From Lodderomyces elongisporus (taxonomy: Eukaryota > Ascomycota > Pichiomycetes > Serinales > Debaryomycetaceae), in the NCBI RefSeq assembly GCF_030384665.1, contig NC_083677.1, forward strand, positions 1,423,501 through 1,487,500: a stretch of 64,000 nt of DNA. Reading direction: 5' to 3'. The notes under the pieces were generated by a model that had not been told where the DNA came from, made no database searches, and saw nothing but the letters and a program-made list of their open reading frames with translations. Position numbers and translations under genes: made by a program. Shown piece after piece: positions 9,833-19,898 of this stretch (position 1 is its first letter; each line of letters begins with the position of its first letter).

Positions 9833-10445
9833 CAAGTATGGTTTGCCCAAGGTCTAAGTCGAAATTACCAATTCAACGTTTCTCGGTGGAAATAATGCAT
9901 TATTACTCTTTCTATGCTTTTTTATTTCGGACATAGTTATACTTGTTTTTGTAATCATAGATAAGCACTTATTGTTCTCTTTAGATTTACTGGTTTTTGT
10001 TTTTGAAAGATTTTTTTTTCCTTTGTTAGTTTTGCTCGTAAGTAATCTCACCCACCCACTGCTCTTTTTCTGTGGTTCTCTCCAATGTTGCGCCTCCACT
10101 AGCTTCCGATGTTTGTTTGTTTTTTATTTTGAAAAAGCTGGTAAACAATAGGACACCACAAGCTTTATTCAAAGCGCGAGTATAAACACAAAGCTTATAA
10201 GCCCATTTTTTAAGAACTCTAAGCCATACATGAGGATGTTGAGCAATAAGTTGTATTGGGGGATGTGTATCCTTGCCCATACCCTCGTGGTCTTGTTTCT
10301 ATTTACACCTCAGCCTGTGTCTTTGTCATGGTCAAGCGAATCAATATCCCAATTTCCAATATTTTTCTCGAGCCACTTTTCTCTCTCTCTCTCTCTCTCC
10401 GGAATCTCAACTTAACCAGCTTGACCATCTTTCCATATTTTCAAA

Positions 10446-10589
10446 ATGGATGCGAGATTAGATCTTGAACAAGTGCACGATGTGCGCAATTCTCTTATCA
10501 GTGAGATTGGAAAATTATTGGCAGCTACAAATCATTGCGTGATGACGCAAGACAACCTGCGTTGTCCTGTGAGATGGACTAAACAATAG
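10446..10589 (+). CDS. Doubtful 47-codon ORF
   Basis: ATG at 10446 in good context (caaaATGga) opens a 47-residue frame with a mixed, charged composition (it contains DLEQVHDVRNSLISEIGKLL), preceded by a CT-rich tract like those at yeast promoters. Two cysteines are present. I recognise no family and see no splice signals that would extend it. It could be a small gene, a decayed exon or chance. Confidence 0.25.
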   Translation: MDARLDLEQVHDVRNSLISEIGKLLAATNHCVMTQDNLRCPVRWTKQ

Positions 10590-10670
10590 TTGACATTGTT
10601 GACACATTTCTTTCGTCACCACACCAGAACAATAAATCCTAGAATTAGTCGAGGGCTAATAAGATAAGTG

Positions 10671-10790
10671 ATAACAAGTAATAACAAGTAATAACAAGTA
10701 ATAACAAGTAATAATAAATACTAGCAAATGATAACAAGTAATAACAAATGATAACAAGTACTAGCAAATGATAACAAGTAATAACAGACA
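10671..10790. repeat. Twelve-copy 10-bp tandem repeat
   Basis: The unit is ATAACAAGTA with variants (ATAACAAATG, CTAGCAAATG, ATAATAAATA), twelve copies in exact 10-bp register. The period is close to one helical turn, so any bound protein or bend would be repeated on one face of the DNA. It lies in the long spacer before the four-repeat precursor gene. Confidence 0.9.
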
Positions 10791-11581
10791 CTTTAAGTGA
10801 CAATAAGCGATAACGAATATTAATAATCGAAAATCTAATTGGCTGAAAGAACCCATACTTCACATATTCTTTAACCTAGTACTTGAAATTATCTTGATTT
10901 TTTCTCAAAACTCAAATGTACGCCATAGTAATATGAAAAAAAACAATAGATTGTAGTGTCATGTCAGTGAAAACAATACTGTAGTTTTTATTTAATGGTT
11001 GGAGGAAGCAAAGGCGAGGTGGGTAATTTGATGATAACATACCTTCTCTCTATCCTCCCTCTCTCTCTATCCGCCCTCTCTCTCTCTCTCTCCTCCCCCC
11101 CCTCACCACCAAAAAATTACAATAGCTAAGCCATTTTATGTATAATTGTTTTTTTTTTGTCTTTTTCAACTATTCTCAATTCTTCGGAGCCATATACACT
11201 CTGGTTTATTGAAAAGTGACCGGGCCCGGTTGATGAATTGCTAAGTTGTTCATACCGAAAGCTTACTTTTGTGGTGGTCTACTTAGACTTGTTTGCTAGT
11301 ATTTGCGAACTAGTCGTGTTTGGGCTAAACAGCGGAGACGTCACCAAAAGCGGAATTTTCAGTTTGTGTGAGAAAGGAGGCAGAAAATGCAATTACTTTT
11401 ACTTTTCTTTCCTTTTAGCCAGAGTAAAACATCCTTTTCGTATTGCAATGTATTGTATTTGCCATACCCACCAGTTGACTTCCCATAGTGGATTGCCCTG
11501 AGTCAGACAAAAAGGATTTGAAAATTAAAACATAAACTGAAATTCACTAGAAAAAAAGCAGATTCTAACAATAATGATAAT

Positions 11582-11613
<32 letters not shown>

Positions 11614-11770
11614 CAAATGAATATAAACGGGATAGAAGCAAATTTTTGCTTTCAGGGTATTCTAGGAAAGAAGACGAAAAAAACAAACAAAAAACAAAAA
11701 CAAAAAGCAGACTTGTGTTTACGATCAAAACTCAACAAACTTTGAGCTGTTTCAAAATAGCATACCTTTC

Positions 11771-13051
11771 TTAAGCATTCTTGAAACCATTCTCAATTGA
11801 TGTCTCAACAAGTTGAATCAACTGGTTGAGCAATTCCGAAATAGTTTGAGTAGCAAACAATCCCAACTTGTTTGCAACGGTGGGACTAATACCTAACCAG
11901 CTAATCAATTGGTCAAATGTCAAGATACCACCAGTAACAATAGCATTGACTGCAGCGGTCAATAAAGCAAGTGGAATTTGTGACAAGTCATCAGTTAAAG
12001 TGTCTCTCTTTGCTGACAGGAAACCGTTTTCAATTGCATCTTCAACAAGCTTGGCAACTTGATTTACCAAACCAGAAATGGTTTGCGTAGCTAACAAACC
12101 CAACTCGTTGGCTTCGGTGGCGTTGATACCCAAGAACCCCAACAAGTCATCAAAACCAGAAATTGCACCAGTGACTAAAAAGTGGAGTGCTTGGGTCAAC
12201 AACTCAAGTGGAATTTGCGACAAGTCATCGGTTAAAGTGTCTCTCTTTGCTGACAGGAAACCGTCTTCAATTGCATCCTCAACAAGCTTGACAACTTGAT
12301 TTACCAAACCAGAAATGGTTTGCGTAGCTAACAAACCCAACTCGTTGGCTTCAGTAGTATTGACTCCAAGGTATGAGATCAACTCATCAAAAGTGCTGAT
12401 ACCACCAGTAACCAACAAATTAAGAGCACCTGATAACACATCGAGTGGGATCTGTGACAAAGTTCCAATCAAGTCTCTCTTTGAATCAACTTTGGTGTCA
12501 GGTGCTAAGTCTCTCTTGGCTGACAGAAATCCATTTTCTATGGCCTGTTCAATGAGTTTAGCAATCAGATTAATTAATTCAGAAGTTGTTTCGGTAGCCA
12601 ACAAACCCAATTCGTTAGCAACAGTTGCATTGATTCCAAGAACGGATAACAATTCATCGTAGGCAGTGATACCTCCGGTAACCAACAAGTTAAGTGCGTC
12701 TGACAACAATGAGAGTGGAATCTGGGATAAGGTACTAATCAAGTCTCTTTGGACTATGGCATCAGCACCAGCATTGGCAGATTCTTCCCCAATAAATTCA
12801 CGGCGTTTCTTTTGGTCCAAAAGATTGGAAACCTCATTGGCCAACTGACCAGCAGTTTGGCCCTCGACTAAACCCAATTTAGCAGCAGTGGCCTCGGTGA
12901 CTCCCAAAACTTGAAGCAAGTTGGAGTAAGCAGCTCCCGAGATGACAACATCTTGAGCACCTGGCGCAAAACTTGCAGGGTTGATAGCAGCAGCGTTAGC
13001 AGAGACAGTGAATGTAGCAGCGACAACGGCAAAAACTTTGGTTAATCTCAT
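11771..13051 (-). CDS. Secreted precursor with four full and one partial dibasic-bounded repeats
   Basis: I start at the ATG at 13051, which gives 426 residues and a good signal peptide (MRLTKVFAVVAATFTVSANA); the 37 upstream in-frame codons begin at a non-ATG triplet and read as leader. Residues 38-84 look like a truncated repeat ending in KKRR. Full units follow at 103-180, 193-270, 271-349 and 350-426, each starting near LSQIPL and the first three ending in GFLSAKR. Kex2-type sites lie at 83-84, 179-180, 191-192, 269-270 and 348-349; a Gln-Arg at 101-102 is weaker. Units are 77-79 residues and share the scaffold of the 6885-7985 gene: IPL, TG-I, D-L, LG-A-LGL, QT or TVD, then a closing helix. 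Sequons (NAT or NTT) occur in units 1-3. Function unknown. Confidence 0.85.
   Translation of the reverse strand: MRLTKVFAVVAATFTVSANAAAINPASFAPGAQDVVISGAAYSNLLQVLGVTEATAAKLGLVEGQTAGQLANEVSNLLDQKKRREFIGEESANAGADAIVQRDLISTLSQIPLSLLSDALNLLVTGGITAYDELLSVLGINATVANELGLLATETTSELINLIAKLIEQAIENGFLSAKRDLAPDTKVDSKRDLIGTLSQIPLDVLSGALNLLVTGGISTFDELISYLGVNTTEANELGLLATQTISGLVNQVVKLVEDAIEDGFLSAKRDTLTDDLSQIPLELLTQALHFLVTGAISGFDDLLGFLGINATEANELGLLATQTISGLVNQVAKLVEDAIENGFLSAKRDTLTDDLSQIPLALLTAAVNAIVTGGILTFDQLISWLGISPTVANKLGLFATQTISELLNQLIQLVETSIENGFKNA
11774..12745 (-). repeat. In-frame tandem repeats of 231-237 bp
   Basis: Units in coding order are 12745-12512, 12475-12242, 12241-12005 and 12004-11774. A 36-bp linker coding for an extra dibasic site separates units one and two. 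Units two and three share long near-identical tracts at the DNA level, notably in the segment coding for EANELGLLATQTISGLVNQV. The outer units are more diverged, so homogenisation is less complete than in the neighbouring paralogue. Confidence 0.85.
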
Positions 13052-13201
13052 AGTTAAAAAAGTTTTTCGAGTTTGTTTTGGAATTGTTTTTTGGAGTGTT
13101 TGAAATTTAGAGTGTTTGGTTCTTTGTTGTTTTGTTTGTTGTTTTCTAGAAAGAGGATTCAAAACAAATCCAATTCAACTCAACTTGTGGACTTTGACCA
13201 C

Positions 13202-13209
13202 TATTTATA
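13202..13209 (-). promoter_or_regulatory. TATA box of the 426-residue precursor gene
   Basis: The minus strand reads TATAAATA here, a full match to the TATA consensus, about 150 bp before the ATG at 13051. The distance suits a yeast promoter and supports the downstream ATG as the true start. Confidence 0.6.
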
Positions 13210-16144
13210 CCATTCTGGAAACAAATTGAACTTTACAATTCTTTTTGTTTTTTTTTCATTTTCGAAACATGTGGTTCAAATGTTGTCCACCCTGAGTTTT
13301 CCATCAAAAGTTCGGTGTCAATTATGGTGTGATACGCTCAACACAAGAGCATTGTTTTTCTTTTCATTGATTTATAGAAAATTGTGGTTGGTAAACAACC
13401 ACCATTGCCACAATAGTCGTGAAAACGTGTGTCCATGCATTTATGCATGCATGTTCATATGCATGAACTATTGTCAATTTCACTACAAGCAAAAACTCCA
13501 TCAAGCACTTATTTCGTTTCGTTTCGTTTCGTTTCGTTATTCGCTTCTCTCTGTCTGTGCTTTTCATCATCTTTCTTCATTTCTAATGAATTCCCTTGAC
13601 GGTGAAACCGAGGTCGGAATCCGGAATTCGTGTTTCATGGTTGCTACTTCTCATTCTCTTTACAATAGAAGACAATGAAGAGAAATAGCTGTTGCGAATT
13701 ATGGGTCGTAGCATCGATGAGAAGTACAAAATGCAGTCTATTATTTTCTGCAGAGGATAATAATAATAGGTAAAAAAAAAAGGAATCAGAAGAACAATCA
13801 ACTAACCGATGCCAGTGTTACTACTGGGTTGAATTAGAAGCCAATATTTATGTTATTCGTGAATTTTTTTTTCGACCATGGTGAGCCACAAAATGTAGAA
13901 CTAAATGTTTTTTTTATTTTTCAAGTTTGGAGTACTAGTGAAAGGATGTTTGAAGAGGAAAGACATGATAAAAAAGAAAGAAAAAAAAAAGCAGAAGAAG
14001 AAGAAGAAGAAGAAGAACTTTAACCTTGAAACAACATATCATGAGTAGTGGCGAGGAAGCATGTGAATGTTTGTTCTTGGGTTCTATCGTTCATCCATTC
14101 CATTGATTTTTAGGGAAGAAGGGGGAATAAGTTTGAATGCAAAAAGCAGCTGAGTAAAACAAGTATTATATCGTCAATTGTCCTTTAGTGGCTTTAATCC
14201 TTTGGAATTTGCATTGTTTGGTTTCCACTGCATGCCAAATGAATAGAAAAAAGTGAGGGTTATGCGATGTTACATGAAATTGACGGGCCGAATTGAAACA
14301 ATATCACAGACATACAAACAGACACTTTTTCATTCTCTCTTTCTAGCTTTTCCTTCCTTTCCCTCCATTTTTTTTTCCACGCTTTCATTTCTCCTCTCAT
14401 ATATAACCACAGTCCACTATAATACGAAAAGTCACCTTAGAAAAACGGTTTTGAAGATCAGCGGGTCACCGTTTAGGTACGAGGTCGGCAAAATTATTGT
14501 TTGAAGTGGAGAGAAAAAGAAAAAGGAGAGTATAATTCGGCGAGCAGAGTGGAACATATGATACACAGGTTTGTCGACTTGATTGCAAAAGAAAAATATA
14601 TCTGGAAAAGATTATGAATTTTGGACTTTGGACTTTTTTTTTTGAATCTTAATTTTATTTGGAGATAAACGTTGTTGACTTTGAAGGATACAAATGCTTA
14701 CATGTTTGTCAAGTATCTTACACTTCATTATTTTCTTCTCCTCCTTCTTTTCCATTTCCTTTTCCTAACATTCGCTTTAAAGACAATGTTTCTTTTGACG
14801 CAAATTTTGAACTGCTCTTTCCCCTAGTCCTTCTATTGTCCTTCACTTTTCTCTCTTTCACTTTCTTTCTTTTAATTTGTTTAATTTTAATCCGCAAATT
14901 TCATTTCTTATCTCGCAAAAGCCATCACATGGATACATTGAGCAAATTTTGTCCTACTCGTTTTAAGAAAATTATACAATACAAGTGCCGAAAAGAATAA
15001 ATAAAAAAAAAACCAACATAATAGAGCAGAAGAAAAGGAAAAGTTGGAGAAACAGGAGAGGTTTCTAATTATACACAATTGGGTAAATAATCTTCCAAAA
15101 ACGACGTTAGTAAATGTGGCGGGCTTAAGGAATGGGTGTGGGATAGGTACTTATTATCATCATTTCTTTATTGTTTTTGCAAAAAGCCACAAAGTAAATG
15201 AACCTTTTGTCAATGTGAGTAATTGAGTCATTATTCAGCCAATGAGCAAAATAAAATACTTGCAAAGAAGGTGAAGTGGTTCGATCATATGCATAACCAC
15301 CACAACTACCACAACTACTACCACTACCACTACCACTACCACAACAACTACTGCCATTACTACAACTGTGTTTGCTATATTCCAAGCCTGCATTCAAGCC
15401 TGTTCTTTTGCGTGAAATAAACTAAAGGAAAACAAGAGCGACATTGTTTGGTACCCACAATGGTTTTTCTTTTCTCTTTACCTTTGAAGAACAATGCACC
15501 AGCATTAGCTGTGTGTACTTTTCCAAAAGGTAGGTGAAAGCATCGCTAAAATTATCTATTCCTGTCTCTTTTCCTCCTCTCTATTCTTCTTCGATTTTCC
15601 TCATCTCATTTCGTCTCATCTTTTTGCCCCCCCCCCCCCCCTTCCTCCTTGTCAGGTTTACTAAAATTCCTTCCAACTAAGCCCTCAACCATTACTGGGT
15701 TGCTCTTGTTTGTCTTGTTTGTGGTGCTTGTGTTGCTAATGCTTTTGTCGCCATTTCAAAATGCCTTAAAATAAAAGAGTACAGTTGTTCTTGTTTTCAA
15801 TTTATTTACTTATATGTTAATTAATTAATTAATTTATTATATCGCAAGGTCCTATCGTAATCGGCTATTACGGTGACCAACACACCCCACTGTTTTGCAG
15901 TCTACCGTCGTCTAAAGGCCCAGAACTTTTTAAAGATACGTTGTATTCATTAACAAAGCAAAAGCAAAAGATTGACAGATGCAAGGAAATTCTCTTACCA
16001 AAGCATCCATCTCAGCTTTGTTTCTTTATTTGTGAATTCCATTTTACTAGTCCTTTTGGAAACTGAGTAATCTTATCAAATCAAGTAGGATAATTAGCTG
16101 CATAAATTTCATGCACTCCGAGAACAATAACAGAAAAAAAAATA

Positions 16145-16211
16145 CCACAACCACAACCACAACCACAACCAGCACCATACCATACCATACCATACCATAC
16201 CATACCATACC
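16145..16211. repeat. CCACAA and CCATA minisatellites
   Basis: About four CCACAA hexamers (16145-16170) are followed by seven CCATA pentamers (16175-16211). Both are simple-sequence repeats in a non-coding spacer. Confidence 0.9.
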
Positions 16212-17129
16212 ACTTTAAATCAATATTTACGCCAATTCTCATCCTTGTTTGTCAAGTTGCATGATGCACGTTTCGGAATAAACGTCAAGACGAATCAAGA
16301 CACTCGTGTACCTCTTCCGCAACTCTACTGTACCTCTTCTGTACCTGCACATACGTATCTATCCTTTTGCAGGTAAAACATAAAACAGATAAAAACACAC
16401 AATATTGTTTCATCAATTTCAGTTTATAGACATCGAAAAAATAGGAAGAGGGTATTGATGGGATAGGAAAGCAAGGTTTCGAGGTAAAAAAAAAACAAAA
16501 ACTTTAGAATATACAAGTTTTGGGTCATTCACAGTGGAAACAATGGGACTACATTCCTCCAAAACCAATTAAACAAAAATTACAATAAGAGAAAGCTTCA
16601 CTATGAATTGAGCCCTTACGGTTCAAAGCCACCTCCTTCAATTACCCAAAAAAAAAAGCTTTCTCTTCATGTTTTGTTTTATTACTTTTTATTTTTTTGT
16701 CCTTCAATTCATTTCCCTCGTCGAATGCTTCTGTAGCTGCTCTGTTACTCCTGCCTATTGCTTCTACAATTGAGTCTAGTATAAGTGGTATTGTTGCAAG
16801 TGTGTGGAGGTGATTTTATCTTCCAGTTTATTTTTTTATTTCACACCCAAAAGTTTTGCACTTTCCAAATTGGTGCATTTTGCATTTTCTTTTCAACATT
16901 TGACACATTGCGAGTGTTCTTCTTCTTCATGCCGCTCGCCCTTAACCGCCGACTCTTCTTATCGCAGACTGGTTTATTGTTTACTCTGTAATTTGTTTTT
17001 TTCCTTTTTTTTTTTTTTTTTGCTCTTTTTTATTTTTTTATTTTTGTTTGAATTCAAGTAGATAGATACATCTCATCTAGAGCAATTTGAATCAACCATT
17101 CGTGAAAACAGCTTATGACATGATATGAC

Positions 17130-18422
17130 ATGACGACAAAGCTGGAACTTCGTCAAACATTGAAAGCGCTTGATTATGAGTTTGCCACAAACTTACCGCT
17201 TCATTTATACTCTACATTTCTCCTCCATCGCATCAATCCGCGTTTCCCCAAACGGGCATGGTCAACATGGCCTAAGCGATTCGAGGAGGTTCCTATTCCC
17301 GATACCAAGTTTGAAGATGATGTGATTGACCCATACGACTCTGAAATATATGAACATGACATTTCATTCGACGAGGATATGAATAAATATTTGCTTGCCG
17401 AGCACGATCGATTGACGAATAAAGGACTGAAAATACTGAAGAATAAGAGTTTTCTTTCCAAGAGTAATAACATTAGAAAAAGAAGCGAGCAAAATGATAG
17501 TCAAGATGATGATGATAATAATAACGAAACAACAGGCATCAAGCCAGTGGAAAATGAATCTATATATGTTGAGGAAAGTGACGATGACGAAGAAGAATAT
17601 AGAACTGAAGAAAAGCAACCTGGAAATAACGCCAGTGGCGAACCCGTTGCTCACGGACAACACTTGACTGAAGAAGAGATGAAACGGAGAGTGGTTGATA
17701 TAGTCTACCACGAAACAGCGCCGAATGCCAAATCAGTGCTTGTTAATGCCATTCATGGACTCATTGAATCCAAAATTCAGCAAAAGATTCAGAAAATGAA
17801 AGAAAAGGGGAAAATTGATAAATCACTTTACATGACCGACGAATTGCCTCGCCAAACACTTATACCTATATGCAATCAAATTGCAGGACGATTTGATCAG
17901 GTGTTGAACACTTTGTTTCGCACATATACACCACGAGTGCAAAAACAAATGAGATTAACCCTTATTGAATGGCAACATGTGGTGTCAGCAGCCGTGGCTA
18001 ATGCAATTTCGCGACCGAATTTGGAGACAATGAGTTTGGTGCCGTTGGAAAACGTGTTTCAACAATGTAAATTTTTGTTTGACGGCGAAGGCGTAAGTGC
18101 AAATGTGTACCAATTTGAAGACTCCGTTGATCAGAAAGCAGTGAGTAAAGTGTTTGATGAGAATGGAGGGTTTAATGTTGTTGAATATTTGAAGTACTTG
18201 GGGTCACAGAATATACCATTACAGGGCCCACTCACTTACACTGATCTTGCTGAGCAACACATGGATTACACTAATGCAGAGATTGAAAGGAAATCTAAGC
18301 TTGAAACAAACATTTTGAATGCGTTAAAATTGGTCAAGGAGAGCAACCGGGTTGCACATAATGATGATGATGATGATGAAGATGAAGAAATCGAAGATTT
18401 AGAAGACGTGTATACGATATAA
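17130..18422 (+). CDS. RRN9: RNA polymerase I upstream activation factor subunit Rrn9
   Basis: The 430-residue product carries the Rrn9 N-terminal signature at residues 20-58: LPLHLYSTFLLHR, a basic stretch, then a Trp-rich WSTWP and a VPIP element. Rrn9 is part of the UAF complex (with Rrn5, Rrn10, Uaf30 and histones), which binds the rDNA upstream element and recruits Pol I initiation factors in the nucleolus. The middle is acidic and low in complexity (about 120-175). A second conserved block near residues 232-300 (TDELPRQTLIPICNQI and following) also fits the family. The C-terminus is an Asp/Glu tract. I rely on the N-terminal motif; similarity in this family is weak overall, so the call is good but not certain. 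Confidence 0.8.
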   Translation: MTTKLELRQTLKALDYEFATNLPLHLYSTFLLHRINPRFPKRAWSTWPKRFEEVPIPDTKFEDDVIDPYDSEIYEHDISFDEDMNKYLLAEHDRLTNKGLKILKNKSFLSKSNNIRKRSEQNDSQDDDDNNNETTGIKPVENESIYVEESDDDEEEYRTEEKQPGNNASGEPVAHGQHLTEEEMKRRVVDIVYHETAPNAKSVLVNAIHGLIESKIQQKIQKMKEKGKIDKSLYMTDELPRQTLIPICNQIAGRFDQVLNTLFRTYTPRVQKQMRLTLIEWQHVVSAAVANAISRPNLETMSLVPLENVFQQCKFLFDGEGVSANVYQFEDSVDQKAVSKVFDENGGFNVVEYLKYLGSQNIPLQGPLTYTDLAEQHMDYTNAEIERKSKLETNILNALKLVKESNRVAHNDDDDDEDEEIEDLEDVYTI

Positions 18423-18767
18423 TAGATTGCGGTTTCATTTCAGTAATTAATGATATTACTATTGCCATTATTATTATTATTATTATTAAAATTATTATTA
18501 GTATTATTATTATTCAGACTGCTATTACCATTATTACCATTATCAACATTATTATTAAGTAGCAATTATTAAAGCATTAATTTATTCTATGCATGGTGAA
18601 ACTGTTCCCAATCACCTCCTTCCTCTCCAGTTGTCCAAGTATACAATTTTTTTTTTCTTTCCAAATTATATTCTTATAACGACAAAAAGTATTCACGATT
18701 CATTTTTTGTTTCTACATCATGTATGCGTGTATACATAGAAACAGAAAGTTGATCATCCTTAAAATC
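18423..18767. other. Convergent spacer between RRN9 and SCS7
   Basis: About 345 bp joining two 3' ends. It has an ATT/ATTACC trinucleotide microsatellite (about 18465-18560) and T-rich tracts near 18649. No gene is seen. Confidence 0.7.
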
Positions 18768-19898
18768 CTAGTTTCTCTTTTCGTATGTGCTCTCAATCTC
18801 AGTGTTGAAAATCACATCCCAGAACCTTGATGTGACACCAAAACCCATTTCGTAGTTTTTGTAGTGGTGCTCCAAATGGTACGTCTTCAAGTCTTGAAGG
18901 TATTTGGGCAAATGGGTGTGGTGCAAAACATAGTGAGTAACGTCATACATGATATAGCCCAAGGTACCACCGGCAAATCCCGAGCATGCCATGTAGAATG
19001 GAAAGATGGAGAAAACCAATCTGTAGAATGGGTATGCCAAGATGATAAATAATGTAGGTGGCAAAACCAATCTGTATCCATCCATGGGCAAATAATGATG
19101 GACACCATGTAGAAGAAAGTGTAAAGTCAAAAACACAGGATGGTCGGGCAAGTATCCATCCAAGTGGAAAACAAATCTGTGCAAACCATACTCAACAATT
19201 GTCCACACAAACAATCCCATGGCCCATAAACTCAATGCAATTAATGGATGTTGATTGGTCAAACCAATGTAGAATAAATACATATTGGGTGGAAGCCAAA
19301 CAAGTGGCACGACCCACCACGGAGTCAATGAGAGTGGCTCCAAAAAGTTCCCAAACAATGGCGCAGAACCTTTACCGTAATGTCTAGGTCTATGCACCTG
19401 GTCCAAATAAAACTCCTTTGAATAGTTACTTCTAAGTAATTGCATGAGCAATGGTTTGTTCAAGTCCAAAAACTTGTGCTTTTTGGCATCTTCCTCAAAA
19501 TCGGTTTGAATAGATAACTTCTCTGCTGGGGGTAAATGGTCATGGAACTCATACATGTCAAAATCATCCGACTCATTCAACTTCATCTCTACAGGGGTTC
19601 TGTTCCTATTCTCAATCAACTCGCGCTCTTCAATTTCAGTTGCCATGTAGCCGATAAGCATTTCGTCGTCAAGCATTTCATAGGCGCTTTCAGAGTGTTC
19701 GTGGCTAGTGGTGTCTGCCATGATTTCCGTGATATCCTTACCGGCAAAGGGCAAGATGATGTCGGCACCGGCTGGATGCTCATCAAGAAACCCAGTAACA
19801 TTGTAGATTTTTCTCTGGTATAATGTAACCCAACAGTCATTTTTGGTGTTGTGTTTGGCAACTTCCGAACTTGCCAATAATGGTAAACTTCGTGGCAT
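18768..19898 (-). CDS. SCS7: Sphingolipid alpha-hydroxylase (fatty acid 2-hydroxylase)
   Basis: I start at the ATG at 19898 (376 residues, close to budding-yeast Scs7); the upstream in-frame extension has no ATG and is a His-Thr microsatellite. Residues 8-90 form a cytochrome b5 domain with heme ligands at His41 (in HPAG rather than the commoner HPGG) and a His near 66-68. The C-terminal half is a membrane di-iron hydroxylase with His boxes: LHRFVFH, FLLHGVHH, LHHTH and YHLEHH. The enzyme hydroxylates the very-long-chain fatty acid of ceramide in the ER. Candida literature also calls it FAH1. It is convergent with RRN9. Confidence 0.95.
   Translation of the reverse strand: MPRSLPLLASSEVAKHNTKNDCWVTLYQRKIYNVTGFLDEHPAGADIILPFAGKDITEIMADTTSHEHSESAYEMLDDEMLIGYMATEIEERELIENRNRTPVEMKLNESDDFDMYEFHDHLPPAEKLSIQTDFEEDAKKHKFLDLNKPLLMQLLRSNYSKEFYLDQVHRPRHYGKGSAPLFGNFLEPLSLTPWWVVPLVWLPPNMYLFYIGLTNQHPLIALSLWAMGLFVWTIVEYGLHRFVFHLDGYLPDHPVFLTLHFLLHGVHHYLPMDGYRLVLPPTLFIILAYPFYRLVFSIFPFYMACSGFAGGTLGYIMYDVTHYVLHHTHLPKYLQDLKTYHLEHHYKNYEMGFGVTSRFWDVIFNTEIESTYEKRN

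Larger units (their letters stand above)
7986..11770. other. 3.8-kb spacer upstream of the four-repeat precursor
   Basis: This is very long for a yeast with mostly sub-kilobase spacers, so I read it as an extended regulatory region for the gene at 6885-7985. A minus-strand TATA-like element (GTATAAATT, about 8171-8179) lies 190 bp before its ATG. The rest holds A/T tracts, GTT/GGT-rich microsatellites (about 8900-8960 and 9210-9270), the CAA array at 9572-9832, a CT tract at 10380-10400, the 10-bp repeat at 10671-10790, a pyrimidine-rich run at 11043-11105 and an ATT run near 11580-11610. Apart from the doubtful small ORF at 10446, I see no gene. Confidence 0.55.
13052..17129. other. 4-kb spacer between a precursor gene and RRN9
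   Basis: This divergent spacer holds both promoters and is the longest gene-free stretch in the window. It contains a TTTCG pentamer run (13512-13536), a GAA run near 14000-14015, ACT/CCA triplets near 15300-15360, a C-run near 15627, a TTAA run near 15817-15833, and the CCACAA and CCATA repeats at 16145-16211. Long T-tracts just before RRN9 (16990-17045) are typical of poly(dA:dT) promoter elements. I find no tRNA, and no frame here looks like a gene. Confidence 0.5.

Noticed and set aside
9417..9857. Poly-Thr, poly-Cys, poly-Val and poly-Leu frames
   Set aside because: They come from the CAA microsatellite; the plus-strand frame begins at TTG and has no coding support.
4479..13051. Mating pheromone precursor identity for the repeat genes
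   Set aside because: The units are about 75 residues and hydrophobic, unlike the short near-identical peptides of alpha-factor precursors.
13052..13162. N-terminal extension of the 426-residue precursor
   Set aside because: It starts at a TTG triplet, is Lys/Gln-rich, and would bury the signal peptide; the ATG at 13051 is preferred.
16617..16660. tRNA B-box-like ggttcaaagcc
   Set aside because: The T-stem does not pair and no A-box or acceptor stem is found at the right distance.
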